Positions 53,000 through 64,000 of a DNA stretch of 64,000 nt are shown here, in pieces. The notes beneath the pieces were generated by a model. It saw nothing but the letters and a program-made list of their open reading frames with translations, did not search any database and was not told the DNA's origin. Positions within the stretch are counted from its first letter, which is position 1. Each line of letters opens with the position of its first letter. This DNA comes from Heterodera schachtii (taxonomy: Eukaryota; Nematoda; Chromadorea; Rhabditida; Heteroderidae), in NCBI GenBank assembly GCA_023374025.1, contig SIJG01000048.1, forward strand, positions 832,646 through 896,645. The letters run 5' to 3'. Both the position numbers and the translations under genes were made by a program.

Positions 53000-55900
53000 T
53001 AAGAATTAGTAAAAAGTTGACAACAAATAAATTAAAAAATTTTTCAAAAATTTTCGAAACCATTCAATGGATATGAATGAATGCGTATATTTCAAAGAAG
53101 GTCTAGAAAATTTTTCGAGTAGAACGCCAAAATTTCTATGTTATTAAACCATAATTTATTCTTTAATAAATATAACTCTTGTACATAGATTATGAACATT
53201 TTTCTCACGGCGCCTAAGCGTAGGTCAAAATAAAATTCCTTATCATTAAATAAATCCAGTAAATAGTTCAATAAGTCAATTCATAATTGGGAGAATTTTT
53301 TTATGCGAAATCAAAAATTCATTTTTCTGATTATGACTTTAATAGATTTTCATTAAATTTTCGCTTCATTTTATTCTTGAATTTCTTAATTAAAATTTTC
53401 AATTTTTATTCGTATAAAGAAAATTTCTAAAAATAAATGAACGAAGAAATGCATTTTAATAACAAAAAAAGAAAATAAAAGAATTTTATATTATTTAAAA
53501 TATGTAAGAAAAAAAATAAATAAAATTAAATTGAAAAACTAAGCAATATTATGCTAATTACAATGTAATTATGAAAATTCAAAAATACCATATTTTAAAA
53601 TACTTTTTTTTCTGAAAAACAATAAAAAGATAAGATATATAATTTAGAAATAATTGAAAAAATATTCTAAAATTAACTATATTCTGTTAAATTGATGAAT
53701 CAAATTGCTTATTCATCTATTAATGAAATATTATAGCATTAATTTGACAAGAAAATTGCTACTACAATATTATTTTATGAACATTTAATAATGAATTCGC
53801 GATTTAAACGAAATTAAAAAGTAAAAAACTGTAACAAATAATCACATAATCAAAGACAAATTTATAACTATTATTATTATCAAGCATTATTATTAAGGAA
53901 TTATTTACATTGATCGACGACAAATTCAGGACAATGCCCTGGAAATAGAAAGAATTTTTCTTAATTGTAAAGAATTAACTAATTTATCATTTTAAAAAGA
54001 ATAAATGGATATTATAATATATTTGAATAATAAACCATAGAGAATAAAAGAAATACATTAATGAATATATACATTTTTAGAAAATTACTTTTTGATATTT
54101 GTATAATGTTAATCAGAAGTATTAATAAAAGAAAAACATTTTTTTTCCATAATACTGATTGTCTTTTGAGGATAAATTCCAATAATAAAAAATAAATAAA
54201 TGCTTTATCACAGTTAAGTAACTCAATTAATTATTTTAATTTTATTAGTAAACCTTTTATAGTTTTTTAACAATCAAGTTAATTATATCGCGATATAAAG
54301 AAAAAGGTACACAAATAAATTTTAATTTATCTAATAAAAAGTGTAAAAAAAATATTACGAAAGATTATTAGAAAAGAATAATGAAATCAAAAATATATAA
54401 TCCAAAATTAAAAAATTTAAATTTGAACGAAATGATTTTATCTAAGGGTTTCAAGACATGAATAAAGAGGGAATAATTAGGAATATTAAATATTTATTTA
54501 TTATTTAAAAATTAATTTATATATATAAATTCATCCTAATGAATATTTTTCAATTGAAATTTTTTCCCTTAAACTAAATCTATGTAAAAATATGAATAAA
54601 GCCTTCAAATAGATTCATTAAAAAATTTTTTTTAAATACAACGAACATACAAGAAAAATATATTTGAATTAAAATTAATCTTCTAATATTCTCGTACAAA
54701 AATTTAACAATATATAATAAAAATGAAATAAAATTATCAAAATTAAAAAAACAATTATTTTTTTGATAAATTGAGACTGCCAAAATTAAATAATTAATAA
54801 ACAACAGATTTGTGATAATTTTGTTTATTGGAAAAATAATATTATAATAATAAATGATTATTAAAAATCTTAAAAAAAAATCCTTAAAATTATTTAAAAT
54901 CCATTATTTAAATTTCTTTTTCAATTATTTATTTATTTTTTTGAAATATTTATTTTTTTACGCCAGAAAGTACAGAATTCTATAATATTTTAAAGTTATT
55001 TTCCAACTTACTCATTTTAATTTATAATCATCATTGCTTATTCTTTCTTAATTCTTTAAAGAGCTGTATTTTTGGAAAGTTAGTTTTAATATAGCAATTT
55101 ATTTTTTCATTTGTTATGTTAAATAATTTTAAAGTAAAATAAATTATATTTAATTTCGATTGGCATTATTTTTAGTAGATTTAATTATTTTGACTCTCTT
55201 ACCATAGTTCTTTGTTTTTCCGCATTTTGTCAACTCAAATGTTTTTTTTTATAAAAATGTTTTATCTTTGCTCTTTTTTTCATATAAAAGAATTGAAAAT
55301 GTGAGAAAATTGATGAAAAATTTTAAGGATATGAACGGACAGAATGCTAAAAATATCGAAAATATTCGGACATTAAACACAACTATGAAATTCCCAATAA
55401 ACTCCTAATAAATTTACTAATAAATAATTTAAATTAAATACAAATTCACTTTAAAAAACATATTCATTATTAAATAAAAAGATAATCAAATGAATTAAAT
55501 TAAAAAATATATAAGAAAACATATTTCATTAAAAAATATTTATATTACTTTTAAACGCTGTTCAAAGACAAAATACAATTTAATTAAAATAAAAAAGAAA
55601 AAAGTCAATTACAATTACAATTATTAATAAAAGAGCAATTAAAATAAAGGAACTATAAACCATAAATGATAATATAAATTATTCTAGATTATTAAAAAGT
55701 AATAAATAACATTCAAAATGATAATTTATGTTTAATATTTAAATATACATAAGTTTATATATTATATAAATAATTTTTAGTAAAACCATTATACAATTAT
55801 TTAAAGGGTTTATATGTTAAGAAAACTAATAATATGGCAGCAGCTAAACGAAAAGTCTTATTTTCACTTAAAAATATTTTTTGATTAAAAAAATTATTTA

Positions 55901-58900
55901 TTCTTCACTTTGTTGAAGGTTTAAAAAAATTAAATAAGGTCGGATCAGCGAACACATAATGCGGGCATTAATTTATATTTAAAAAAATAGATTCAATATG
56001 TATGTAAAAATAAAATTTAATACTTATCAAAAGGATTAAATTTTATTTTAAATTTTTATATATTTAAGGTTTAATAATATTTGATTAAATTTTATTTTAC
56101 CTTAATTATTTTATTTAATTTATTTAAGTAAATTCCAATAAAAACATTTGCAAATGGAAAGGCCCAATAAATCACTTGATCAAAAATTATGGTGCATTAA
56201 CATTTTTTGGCAAAATCATTGAGATAAAAAAACAAAACTTATTAAAATATCACCTATACAAAAAATTAAATTAAAAAATATATATATATATATATATATC
56301 AAAATTAGCATAAATATGAATTACAAATTAATAAAAACCAAAATTTAAAGACGTATTTATTTTTATTACATTTCAACAAATAAACATAATAATTTAATCA
56401 AAATACCATTAAAATACTATTGATAAGGTTCTCTCACTCACATTACCCCACATTCAAATTTTGCTGCTTGAATAATCAAATTCTAATTTCAGACAATAAA
56501 TAAATTCCAAAAAGCATTTGACAGTTAAATAATTAATAATATTAATTAGTTAAAAGTAATTTTCTTATAAATCTTATTATTTTTGATAAAAAATAAAAAT
56601 TAGTTAAAGATACAATATTGAATTAAAATAAAAATTTTAAAATAAAAAAAAAACAAAAAATAAGGCGGATTCGCCTATCATGCCAAACAGCGTTGAAGTT
56701 TTCTATACTTGATTTAAAATACATTTTTTATTCATTTTTAACTTTATTATTTCTTTTATCCTGTCTCATTTGCGAAGTATATTCTCGGAGGAGGTGCCGT
56801 GATTTTTTTTTTAAACATCTAAATTTATTTTTTTGTTTCACTTTATTTATTGTAATTTTATTTTAGTAATACTATTATTTATTTTTCTTTTGTAAATATT
56901 ACTTTTTCTATTAAATTATTAAATTTTGTATTTTAATGAACAAAATTATTCTTTCTGTTTTTTATTGTTGTGTCTTATAATGAATAAAAATTCATACGCA
57001 CAATTTTTTATTTTTTTTTATCAAAATTGTGTTTTAAAAAAAATTCCATTAAACTCAAAATTTCTTTAATTTATTTTCAATCTTTTTTCCATTTAATTTT
57101 AAAATTGATTAAATAAATGAGCTTTTACATAATATGCATGATTTTTTTTTATATAGTGGGACTATTTTTTACACACTTAAGCAGTAGGGCGGAGCGCAGT
57201 TTTCTTTAAAAGAATAAATAAAATATACATAAATAATTATCAATTATTATGTCATTTGCATAATTAATTCTCTCCAACTTATTTACATTTTATGAGGGCA
57301 GTCTTTATGTAACTATTTATAGAGATATAAAATTTTAAACGTTTTAATTTGATTTTTTCAATTTTTACACAAATTTCACTTTACATTTTTTTATTGTTAT
57401 TTTTTTAATCTCTCGTGGTGATTTCAAATGGTGTTTTAAATATACTTTTTTATATGTTGAATTAATTAATTATTCCTTTATTGCTGTTTTTTCATTGTAA
57501 TTTAGTGAATTTTTTAATTTTAATAGATTTGAATTTTTTATTTATTTTCCCAATTCTTACGCAAATTTCGCCTCACATATTTTTTCATTTTTTAGATAAA
57601 CAATTGATGATACTGAGCATATATTATAATGTTTTGCAATTATTTCAAAATTTTCATTGGACATATTTTTCCATTTTTTTCGGTATTTTGCATAAATTTT
57701 GAATTAAATTTGATTTTAAAAAATAAGTTTAATATTTTTTGTCTCCTTTTTTGGTTTCTCTTTTTTTTATATAATATTTTCAAAATTAATATAGGCCAAA
57801 TCAGAAATAAATTTTATTTGTTTCTCTGTTTTGCAAAGATTAAATTTCATTTAAAAATTTTTAATTTTTATTGCTTTTTTTTATATTAAACTCTTCACTA
57901 CAACGTACATTCATTCTTCCTCATAGTCTCCTGTTGACTTTTTCGACACTAATATGTATTTTATTATTTATTTGATATTTCATTATTTATATAAATAACT
58001 ATTATTATTAATGAATTATAATTAAGTCTAATTTGCTTTTTTCATTAAGAATTTCATTAAATAATCGATTTTTTTTCTATAAATTGTTTTTATTTATGCA
58101 TTAAATGTGTTTCTGTGTGTTTCATTTCTATTCATATTAATTCTTGATACCGCCTACCGCGCATACACCAACATCTTCTCCTTCATCTTTTAAAATAATT
58201 ATAAAATAAAAACAATATAATTGTTCAGTTTTGAATAAATAATGTTAATGTAAATTTTGTTTTGTTTTTTTTTCTTTATTTTTTTCTTCTTTTTTATATT
58301 TCTTATCATTTTCTTATTGCTTTATAAGTGAATTGCAATAAAAAAAAATATTACTTTTGCTTTTTAGTTAAAGTCGATATAATAAAAATGTAATATTATA
58401 ATGAGATTTAACTTTCATTTTTTTATTTAATATTTATTAATTTAGATTGAATTTTCTGCGTTAATTTTCTCTCATAATAGATATTTTGTTTTGAAATTCT
58501 ATGTATTAATCATAAGTTTTATAATAGGTTATTTACCAAAAATAACCAATTAATCAAAAAATTTTTAAAGTAAAATAAATGATGTAAAACTAAGAACATA
58601 AACATTTAAAAAAACTAACGAAAATTGGATAAAAATTTTTAGAAATGTAATTTAAACCAATCTTACAAATTATACAGTTAACATTTATTTTTTGAAATAA
58701 TTCAAATAAAAAGATTCTGAATTGATTGAGATTATTTAACTTTATGCTTTTTTCATATATTTCCAGTCATTCTGAAGTAGTTCTTTTAGTCAAATTTATT
58801 TATTTAAAATTGACTCAATTAATTCAATGTTTAAAAATTGGATTTTCTTTAATATATTATTTTTATAGCACAAAAAAAAAATTTTTTTTACACCATAAAA

Positions 58901-59430
58901 AATTTTATTAAAAAATAAAAACAAAATAATCAATGAAAAAAATAATTTTATATAAATTCTTATATTTTATTTTTAGATTTTCAAAAAATTGATAAAAAAA
59001 ATAATAAAGAAACTTGAACAAAATCTTTTAAACCTAAAATAAAAATAATAAAATATAATAAAAACCAAAAAAAAAAACCATGAGAATTATTATAAAAAGA
59101 GACCTATTTTTAATTGTTAAATTAACGATTTAAGCAGTTAAATTTTTCTTTGTTCTAAAATATATAATTTAGTGAAAGAAATAACAAAAGTAATATTTAT
59201 AAAAATAAAAAACAAAATGTACCAATAAATAATTTAAAAATTGCTGTATAAATTTATATATTCCAACAGAAAATATTGAGAGAGAAAAAAACAATAATTA
59301 AATCAATCAAATTGTCATCTCCTTATCAAAATATGTCATCAAAATGTGTCTTAAAAATTTTAATGCATTTTAATAAAAATTTAGTCATAAAAATAACCAA
59401 TTGTGCGATAGTAATTGGATAGTTTTGTAC
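53000..59430. other. AT-rich desert
   Basis: No supported gene. A (TA)n microsatellite lies at about 56277-56299. Short GC-richer islands at 55930-55965, 56660-56700, 57185-57205 and 58148-58190 lack clear paired splice signals or homology. Confidence 0.55.
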
Positions 59431-59439
59431 TATTTTCAG

Positions 59440-59496
59440 GAAACAATCGCCATTATGCTGGCAATATTGTGTGAGGGTGGTGGACGCGCAGAGGCG
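59440..59496 (+). other. isolated 57-bp candidate exon
   Basis: Bounded by TATTTTCAG and gtaata, a multiple of three, open in one frame as ETIAIMLAILCEGGGRAEA, and much richer in GC than the kilobases around it. This is what a small internal exon of a gene with very long introns would look like. I cannot identify the gene or its partner exons. A chance GC island remains possible. Confidence 0.35.
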
Positions 59497-60300
59497 GTAA
59501 TAAACTAATTTAAAAGATCATTTTATAGAACATGAAAAAATAATTATTATACTTCTATTACTAAACAAAATAAAACAATTTTCATAAAATTACAAATCAA
59601 AAAGATTTTATTCATTTTTAAATATGTTAATAAACATAGCAATTATTTTTAATAAGTTAAAAAAAGGGTAAATAACAGTTCATGGGCGATAAACTTGAGA
59701 CAATTTATTTATTACCAATATATTCATCTCAATACTTTATTAAATTTAACAAAAATATAAAAGCATCACTTTCAAAATAATTTATGAGAGCCCAATTCAA
59801 ATTTATTGGACGTAAAACGGATTTAATGTTTAAATACTTAATGTAATCCAACAAGTCATTATTAATTCTATTTATTAAAACGAAACATGGCTAAAAAGAG
59901 GATCGGAGAAACATAAAAATTCTACAGAAAATTAAACGCAAGAAATTCAAAGTTTTTAAATTCACAATTCAAAAAATATAATGCATATAATAAATTAACA
60001 CCAAAAAAATAAATTAATTAAATGACTGCCAGATTTAAAGCTTAAAATAATATATAAAATTTTTTCATTGAAATTTGATAAAAATTCAAATTATATAATA
60101 TAAATAATTTACTTAAAACAATGTAAAAAAAAAATAAATAAAAATAAAATTATTAACTGAATATATTAAATGTTTATAGATTATTCAAGAAAAAATTAAA
60201 TAAAGCTATTGAAAATATTTAAACTAAAATTGATTTTTAATTAAAAAAAAATATGATCATTAATTAATAATAAACAACATGGAGGTTTTCTGGGTTGAAG

Positions 60301-60370
60301 AACCCGAATCGAACACTCATTTGGACCTATTTCGAATCCCGGACCTGAATTCGAACCAAAAGTTAAAATT
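60301..60370. repeat. dispersed GAATTCGAAC-type repeat copy
   Basis: Carries CATTTGGACCTATTTCGAA, CCCGGACCTGAATTCGAACC and AAAAGTT, in the same order as 29390-29440. A GCTGATCACGAATC motif follows at about 60493. Confidence 0.55.
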
Positions 60371-60731
60371 CAATATTTTGAAAATTCTTACTTTTGTTCC
60401 AAATTTATTAAAAACAAGCTAAATTCAGTCAAAAACCATTGAAACAATTTACTTATAATTTCAAAAAGCATTTTTTCTAGGGTAATAAATATGCTGATCA
60501 CGAATCTGAACTCTGATAATGAAAAATTATTGATTTTATAAATGACTTTTCATCAAGCACTTGATTTTTTTTTCAAAATTTTAAGAAATTTGTCGGCGTA
60601 AAAAACTCATATAATAGATGTTGTAGAGCTTTAAAAGAGCTTTCGAATGAGCTATTGAATGTATGGAAAATAAATCTTTTTTACGATTTTTTGAAATTTA
60701 ATTATTCATCCATTTAAGGATCATAAAGATG

Positions 60732-60841
60732 GGGGCGCTATTGAAAAAATGACAGTTTTTGGATTTTATCAAAAACAATAGTGGGGACCCTTTTGTTTTA
60801 CTTTTGATAAAAACAAAAACTGTCACTTTATCACTAGCACC
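60732..60841. repeat. foldback repeat with ACAGTTTTTG arms
   Basis: The left arm, 60732-60775 (GCGCTATTG...AATGACAGTTTTTGG...TTTTATCAAAA), pairs with the right arm, 60801-60841 (CTTTTGATAAAA..CAAAAACTGTCAC..TAGCACC). Ends GGGGGCGCTA and GGTGCTAG may be degenerate terminal repeats. Confidence 0.6.
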
Positions 60842-60956
60842 GATAAAATAATAGAAAAAATGTTTTTTTTTTGAAATTTTACCATTTTTTCCGTCGGGAT
60901 CTCAATTCTGTCACCTTTGCCTGATTACCTAAATGAACAGAACTGAGTTTGACGGA

Positions 60957-61170
60957 GTTAAAAATGGGTTTATGGTCCGTGGTTCAAATCCACTTGCCTG
61001 CAAAAAAAAATTTAAATTATTTTTGGTCTTTTTAGATCGCTGATCAAAAATTTGACATCATTTCATCTAATTTCGAACACTGACTCGTACTCAAATAAAC
61101 GAAAAAGAATTTTAAAAAATTTTTACAGGCAAGTGGATTTGAACCTACGGCGTAAAACCCGTTTTTAACC
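60957..61170. repeat. inverted pair of tRNA-like repeat ends
   Basis: Left arm 60957-61001 and right arm 61126-61170 are reverse complements over about 40 bp. Each includes GGTTCAAATCCACTTGCCTG, which looks like a tRNA T-arm/B box plus 3' acceptor strand. Neither arm has a complete tRNA fold, so these are probably tRNA-derived (SINE-like) repeat ends in head-to-head layout. Confidence 0.6.
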
Positions 61171-61880
61171 AACTTTTGCATATCGGTAGAAAATTTAAAA
61201 AATAGCCCCCCCCCCCCCCCTGATTAGATCCCCCCTATCGAATAAAGCTCCCCTTTTCATGGGGGTTAACAATAGAGCCCCCGGGGGCTATAACCGAAGA
61301 AGTACGGTATTATCAATAATAAAGATGTTAATTGTACTGAAAAAATTAAATATATTTCTGCTAAAATTGATATTTTAAATTGATTTTTTGAATGATTTAA
61401 AAACATTTATTTTTATATTGTTTTTTTTGTTGAATATTAAATTATTGAATAAATTAAAATTTATTAATATTGTTATTCTTTTTTAATAGCAACTTTGGAT
61501 TATGTTAATTTTTATGACAATTTTGTTTAAATGGTTTTAAAAAAAAAAGTTAAAATAAATTGGTCTTTTTTGGTGAAAATCAGTTAACAAATTGCACTTT
61601 AATTCTCTAATTTTTTTTATTCAAAAAAATGCCCAGACAAGAAGGTGCGTCAGGAGGATTAGCTTCTGCAATTGACATTTGAAAATTATAAAAATTTAAA
61701 AAAAGTAAAAATACAAAATTATTTGGACTATTTATAATATGATTATATATTAAAAGTATTAAAAAATAGTTTGAAAAGGATTATATTCGTTTAAAAAAGA
61801 AAAAATTTTAATTAAAAAATATCTTTATTATAGCATGTATGTTTTGTCAATTTACAAATAATTTTAAATCCAATTTTATA
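61171..61880. other. poly-C patch and AT-rich sequence
   Basis: A C-run at about 61206-61220 is followed by short GCTCCCC/GGGGGTTAACAATAGAGCCCC inverted sequence up to 61300. CAGTTAACAAATTGCACTTT at about 61582 resembles the flank of the hairpin core but no hairpin follows. No gene. Confidence 0.45.
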
Positions 61881-61882
61881 GT

Positions 61883-61921
61883 CTTGATTTACCGCCGTTG
61901 CAATTCAAGACGAGCGACAGG
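61883..61921 (+). other. possible 39-bp microexon
   Basis: A GC-richer island between TTTTATAG and gtgaaa, a multiple of three, open in one frame as LIYRRCNSRRAT. It could belong to the same long-intron gene as 59440-59496. Support is splice signals and composition only. Confidence 0.2.
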
Positions 61922-64000
61922 TGAAAGAATATTTATTTATTTTTAATTTACCAAAATTTAAATACAAAACCAAATAAATATATACATAAAAAACAGCTAT
62001 TTCTGTCGTGATCTACATAAATATAAAAGCCAATAATTATGTTATCAAAAAGTTATTATTAATTTTAAATATATAAACCCAAAAATATAAATTATAAAAA
62101 GTAATAATAAAAAAATATTTTCGCAGAAAATAAAATGTAACGAAAATAAAGCTTAACAAAAAATTCTATTTTTTTGCTATCATTTTCTTAAAAATTAACT
62201 ATTTAAGCAATTCAATATATATTCTTTATTTAAAATAATTAATTTAGTGAAAGGAATAACAAAAGAATATTTAAAAAAAGAAATCTAAATGTATTGATAA
62301 TATTTAAAAAAATGCTGTATATTTAAAATTATTTAACACACTTATAAAACTTTTAATTGAATTTGTAATATATCTCAATAATTTCAGCAATACCACTTGA
62401 TATGATCATTGGAAAGAAGGTCTTGAACATGAGATATTAAAAATAGAAAAATATAGAATAAAAATACCATTAAACTATAAAATTGCTAAATATTATTAAA
62501 AAATGAAGAACGAATTAAAACTGGCAATAAGTAAAAAATAAAAATAAATGTTTAAACAAAATTATACAACAAAAAAGATTTAAAATTAATTTTTATTAAA
62601 TTGTAAAAAATAACCAAACTTACTTATTCCTTTGAGAGATTATGAATTGCTAAAACAATAAAACTTAGGTTAAAAAATATTATCATTTTTTTAAATGACA
62701 ATACATATTACAAAAAAAGCATAATTTTTCGTTCGAAAATTATCGATTAATTATTATAATAATAAAATACAAAACATTAAAATAAAATCTAGATAAAGAA
62801 ATTAATCACAAGAAAACCCAAAAATTTAATTACATAAAAACGATGCGATTTATATAATATTTTCTCAATTTTTCAATAGTTTTTATAGGCTTAATAACAA
62901 AATATAGTTGTTTAAATATGAAAAGAAAGTAAATTAAAATATATAAATATTTGCTATGCTTACCTAACACTATAATAATGTCTACGTTTTCGTTTTATTA
63001 GAAATAATGAACCCATGATATATTGATTTCCCTATTTTGTAAATAAAAAAAGATTTTATTTATTTCGCTTTAGAATTGAATCTTAAACTTTTGTTTTAAA
63101 TTCTTATTTTATTATTTCAATGAATACTTTTTAAATTTTTATAATTTTAAATTTGATAATAAATATATAATTTATTAAATATATTTTTTTTTATTAGAAC
63201 TATACATTGTTAATTGCGTTAAGTTATTAATTCTCATAAAAATCTTTTAAACTGTAATGTATGTTTGTTGGTTAATTATTTTTATTTTTACTATCATGGT
63301 GAAAGGATGAATTATTTTGTAGATTAATTTGCCTTCAATTATTTTTTTTACTTTTATTAATAATTTTGATTGAATTTTTAATTATTCAATTTTGATTATA
63401 TTTTAACATAAAATATTTAAATTTAGTAGATATCATTAATTTTATTTTTTAAATATTAGAATAAAATAATTAATCGTTTTTAAAAATTAATTTCATTAAA
63501 TTAATATTTGAATGGATTTAATTATTATATATTAATTTTTTTTAATTTTATTATTTTTATGTTATTAATTCATTCTTTAAAATGAAAAATTTTTTTGAAG
63601 AAAAAACAACGTCAAATAACGTTTTAAAAATTTATAAAAAATTAATAATTTCAATTAAAGTTGAAAAATGGGTACCATTTTATATAATTAAATTTAATTA
63701 ACTTGAAAATATAAACAAAAACAAATACATTTATTAATTACAAATTAAAGAAAATTATGACAAATAAAAATTTTACATTCAAAAAACAAAAAAAAAATAG
63801 AAAATTATTAATAAAAATAAACAAAAAATTTAATTGAATTGCGAATAACCTAGACAGTGTCTTGCTCCATATGGTTAAAAAAACATTAAAAAAATAAAGG
63901 TCGTCAGCAAACAAATCATTTATTATTTTGAAATTTATTAAATATATTGACTTATTTATAGAGTTATAGAAATATAAATTCTTAAAAAATATATGATTTG
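61922..64000. other. AT-rich desert to the window end
   Basis: No supported gene, RNA or structured repeat beyond low-complexity A/T runs. A short island at 62392-62423 between CAG and gtcttg is too small to assign. Confidence 0.55.

Noticed and set aside
1..64000. CRISPR arrays, bacterial operons, ribosome binding sites
   Set aside because: Spliceosomal introns, AATAAA signals and LTR/hAT/Tc1 elements show a eukaryotic genome. Tandem repeats here lack regular spacers.
1..64000. rRNA genes, complete tRNA genes and spliced-leader RNA
   Set aside because: I looked for conserved cores, including a spliced-leader-like GGTTTAATTACCC, and saw none. Only partial tRNA-like fragments are present.

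Overview
This is eukaryotic DNA, most likely from a plant-parasitic tylenchid nematode (root-knot or cyst nematode type). Four things point that way: a very AT-rich background, genes of short exons with compact GT-AG and occasional GC-AG introns, nematode-style repeats, and a signal peptide joined to a ubiquitin-like domain, an arrangement known from cyst-nematode effectors. The species cannot be named from the sequence alone.

Layout. 1-9.8 kb is an AT-rich desert with a few foldback hairpins. 9.8-28.7 kb is a GC-richer island built mainly of nested non-autonomous DNA transposons. It also holds a small GC-rich gene with a Myb/SANT-like motif (20.07-20.88 kb, + strand) and an unassigned multi-exon gene (23.5-26.2 kb, + strand). 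28.9-30.6 kb carries a divergent 14-3-3 gene (- strand, 5 exons, 242 aa). 31.6-35.5 kb carries a TBC Rab-GAP of the SGSM3 type (+ strand, 7 exons found, 400 aa) that lacks the SH3 and RUN domains. 36.29-40.11 kb is a complete LTR retrotransposon with identical 267-bp LTRs and a 4-bp target duplication; it encodes Gag and protease only. 41.4-41.7 kb is a Tc1-type transposase relic. The remainder is desert, except for two TA-flanked foldback transposons (46.3-47.2 and 50.0-50.4 kb), the secreted ubiquitin-like gene (51.4-52.3 kb), an inverted pair of tRNA-like repeats (61 kb) and a few isolated splice-flanked GC islands that may be exons of long-intron genes.

Most unusual feature. At least eight elements with hAT-type 8-bp target-site duplications lie in the 11-28.7 kb island. 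Their terminal inverted repeats and subterminal repeat vocabularies differ, yet nearly all carry the same short internal module: a GC-rich hairpin (arms CCGGCGGCGCC / GGCACCGCCGG) placed a fixed distance from a GTTAAC motif and a GCGCCGCAAAAAA motif. This looks like one core shared by, or exchanged between, several non-autonomous transposon families. No hAT transposase was found in the window.

The genes do not form an operon or pathway. The 14-3-3 and TBC genes are divergently transcribed about 1 kb apart. Exon boundaries below were inferred from splice signals, reading phase and remembered family sequences, without transcripts or database searches.
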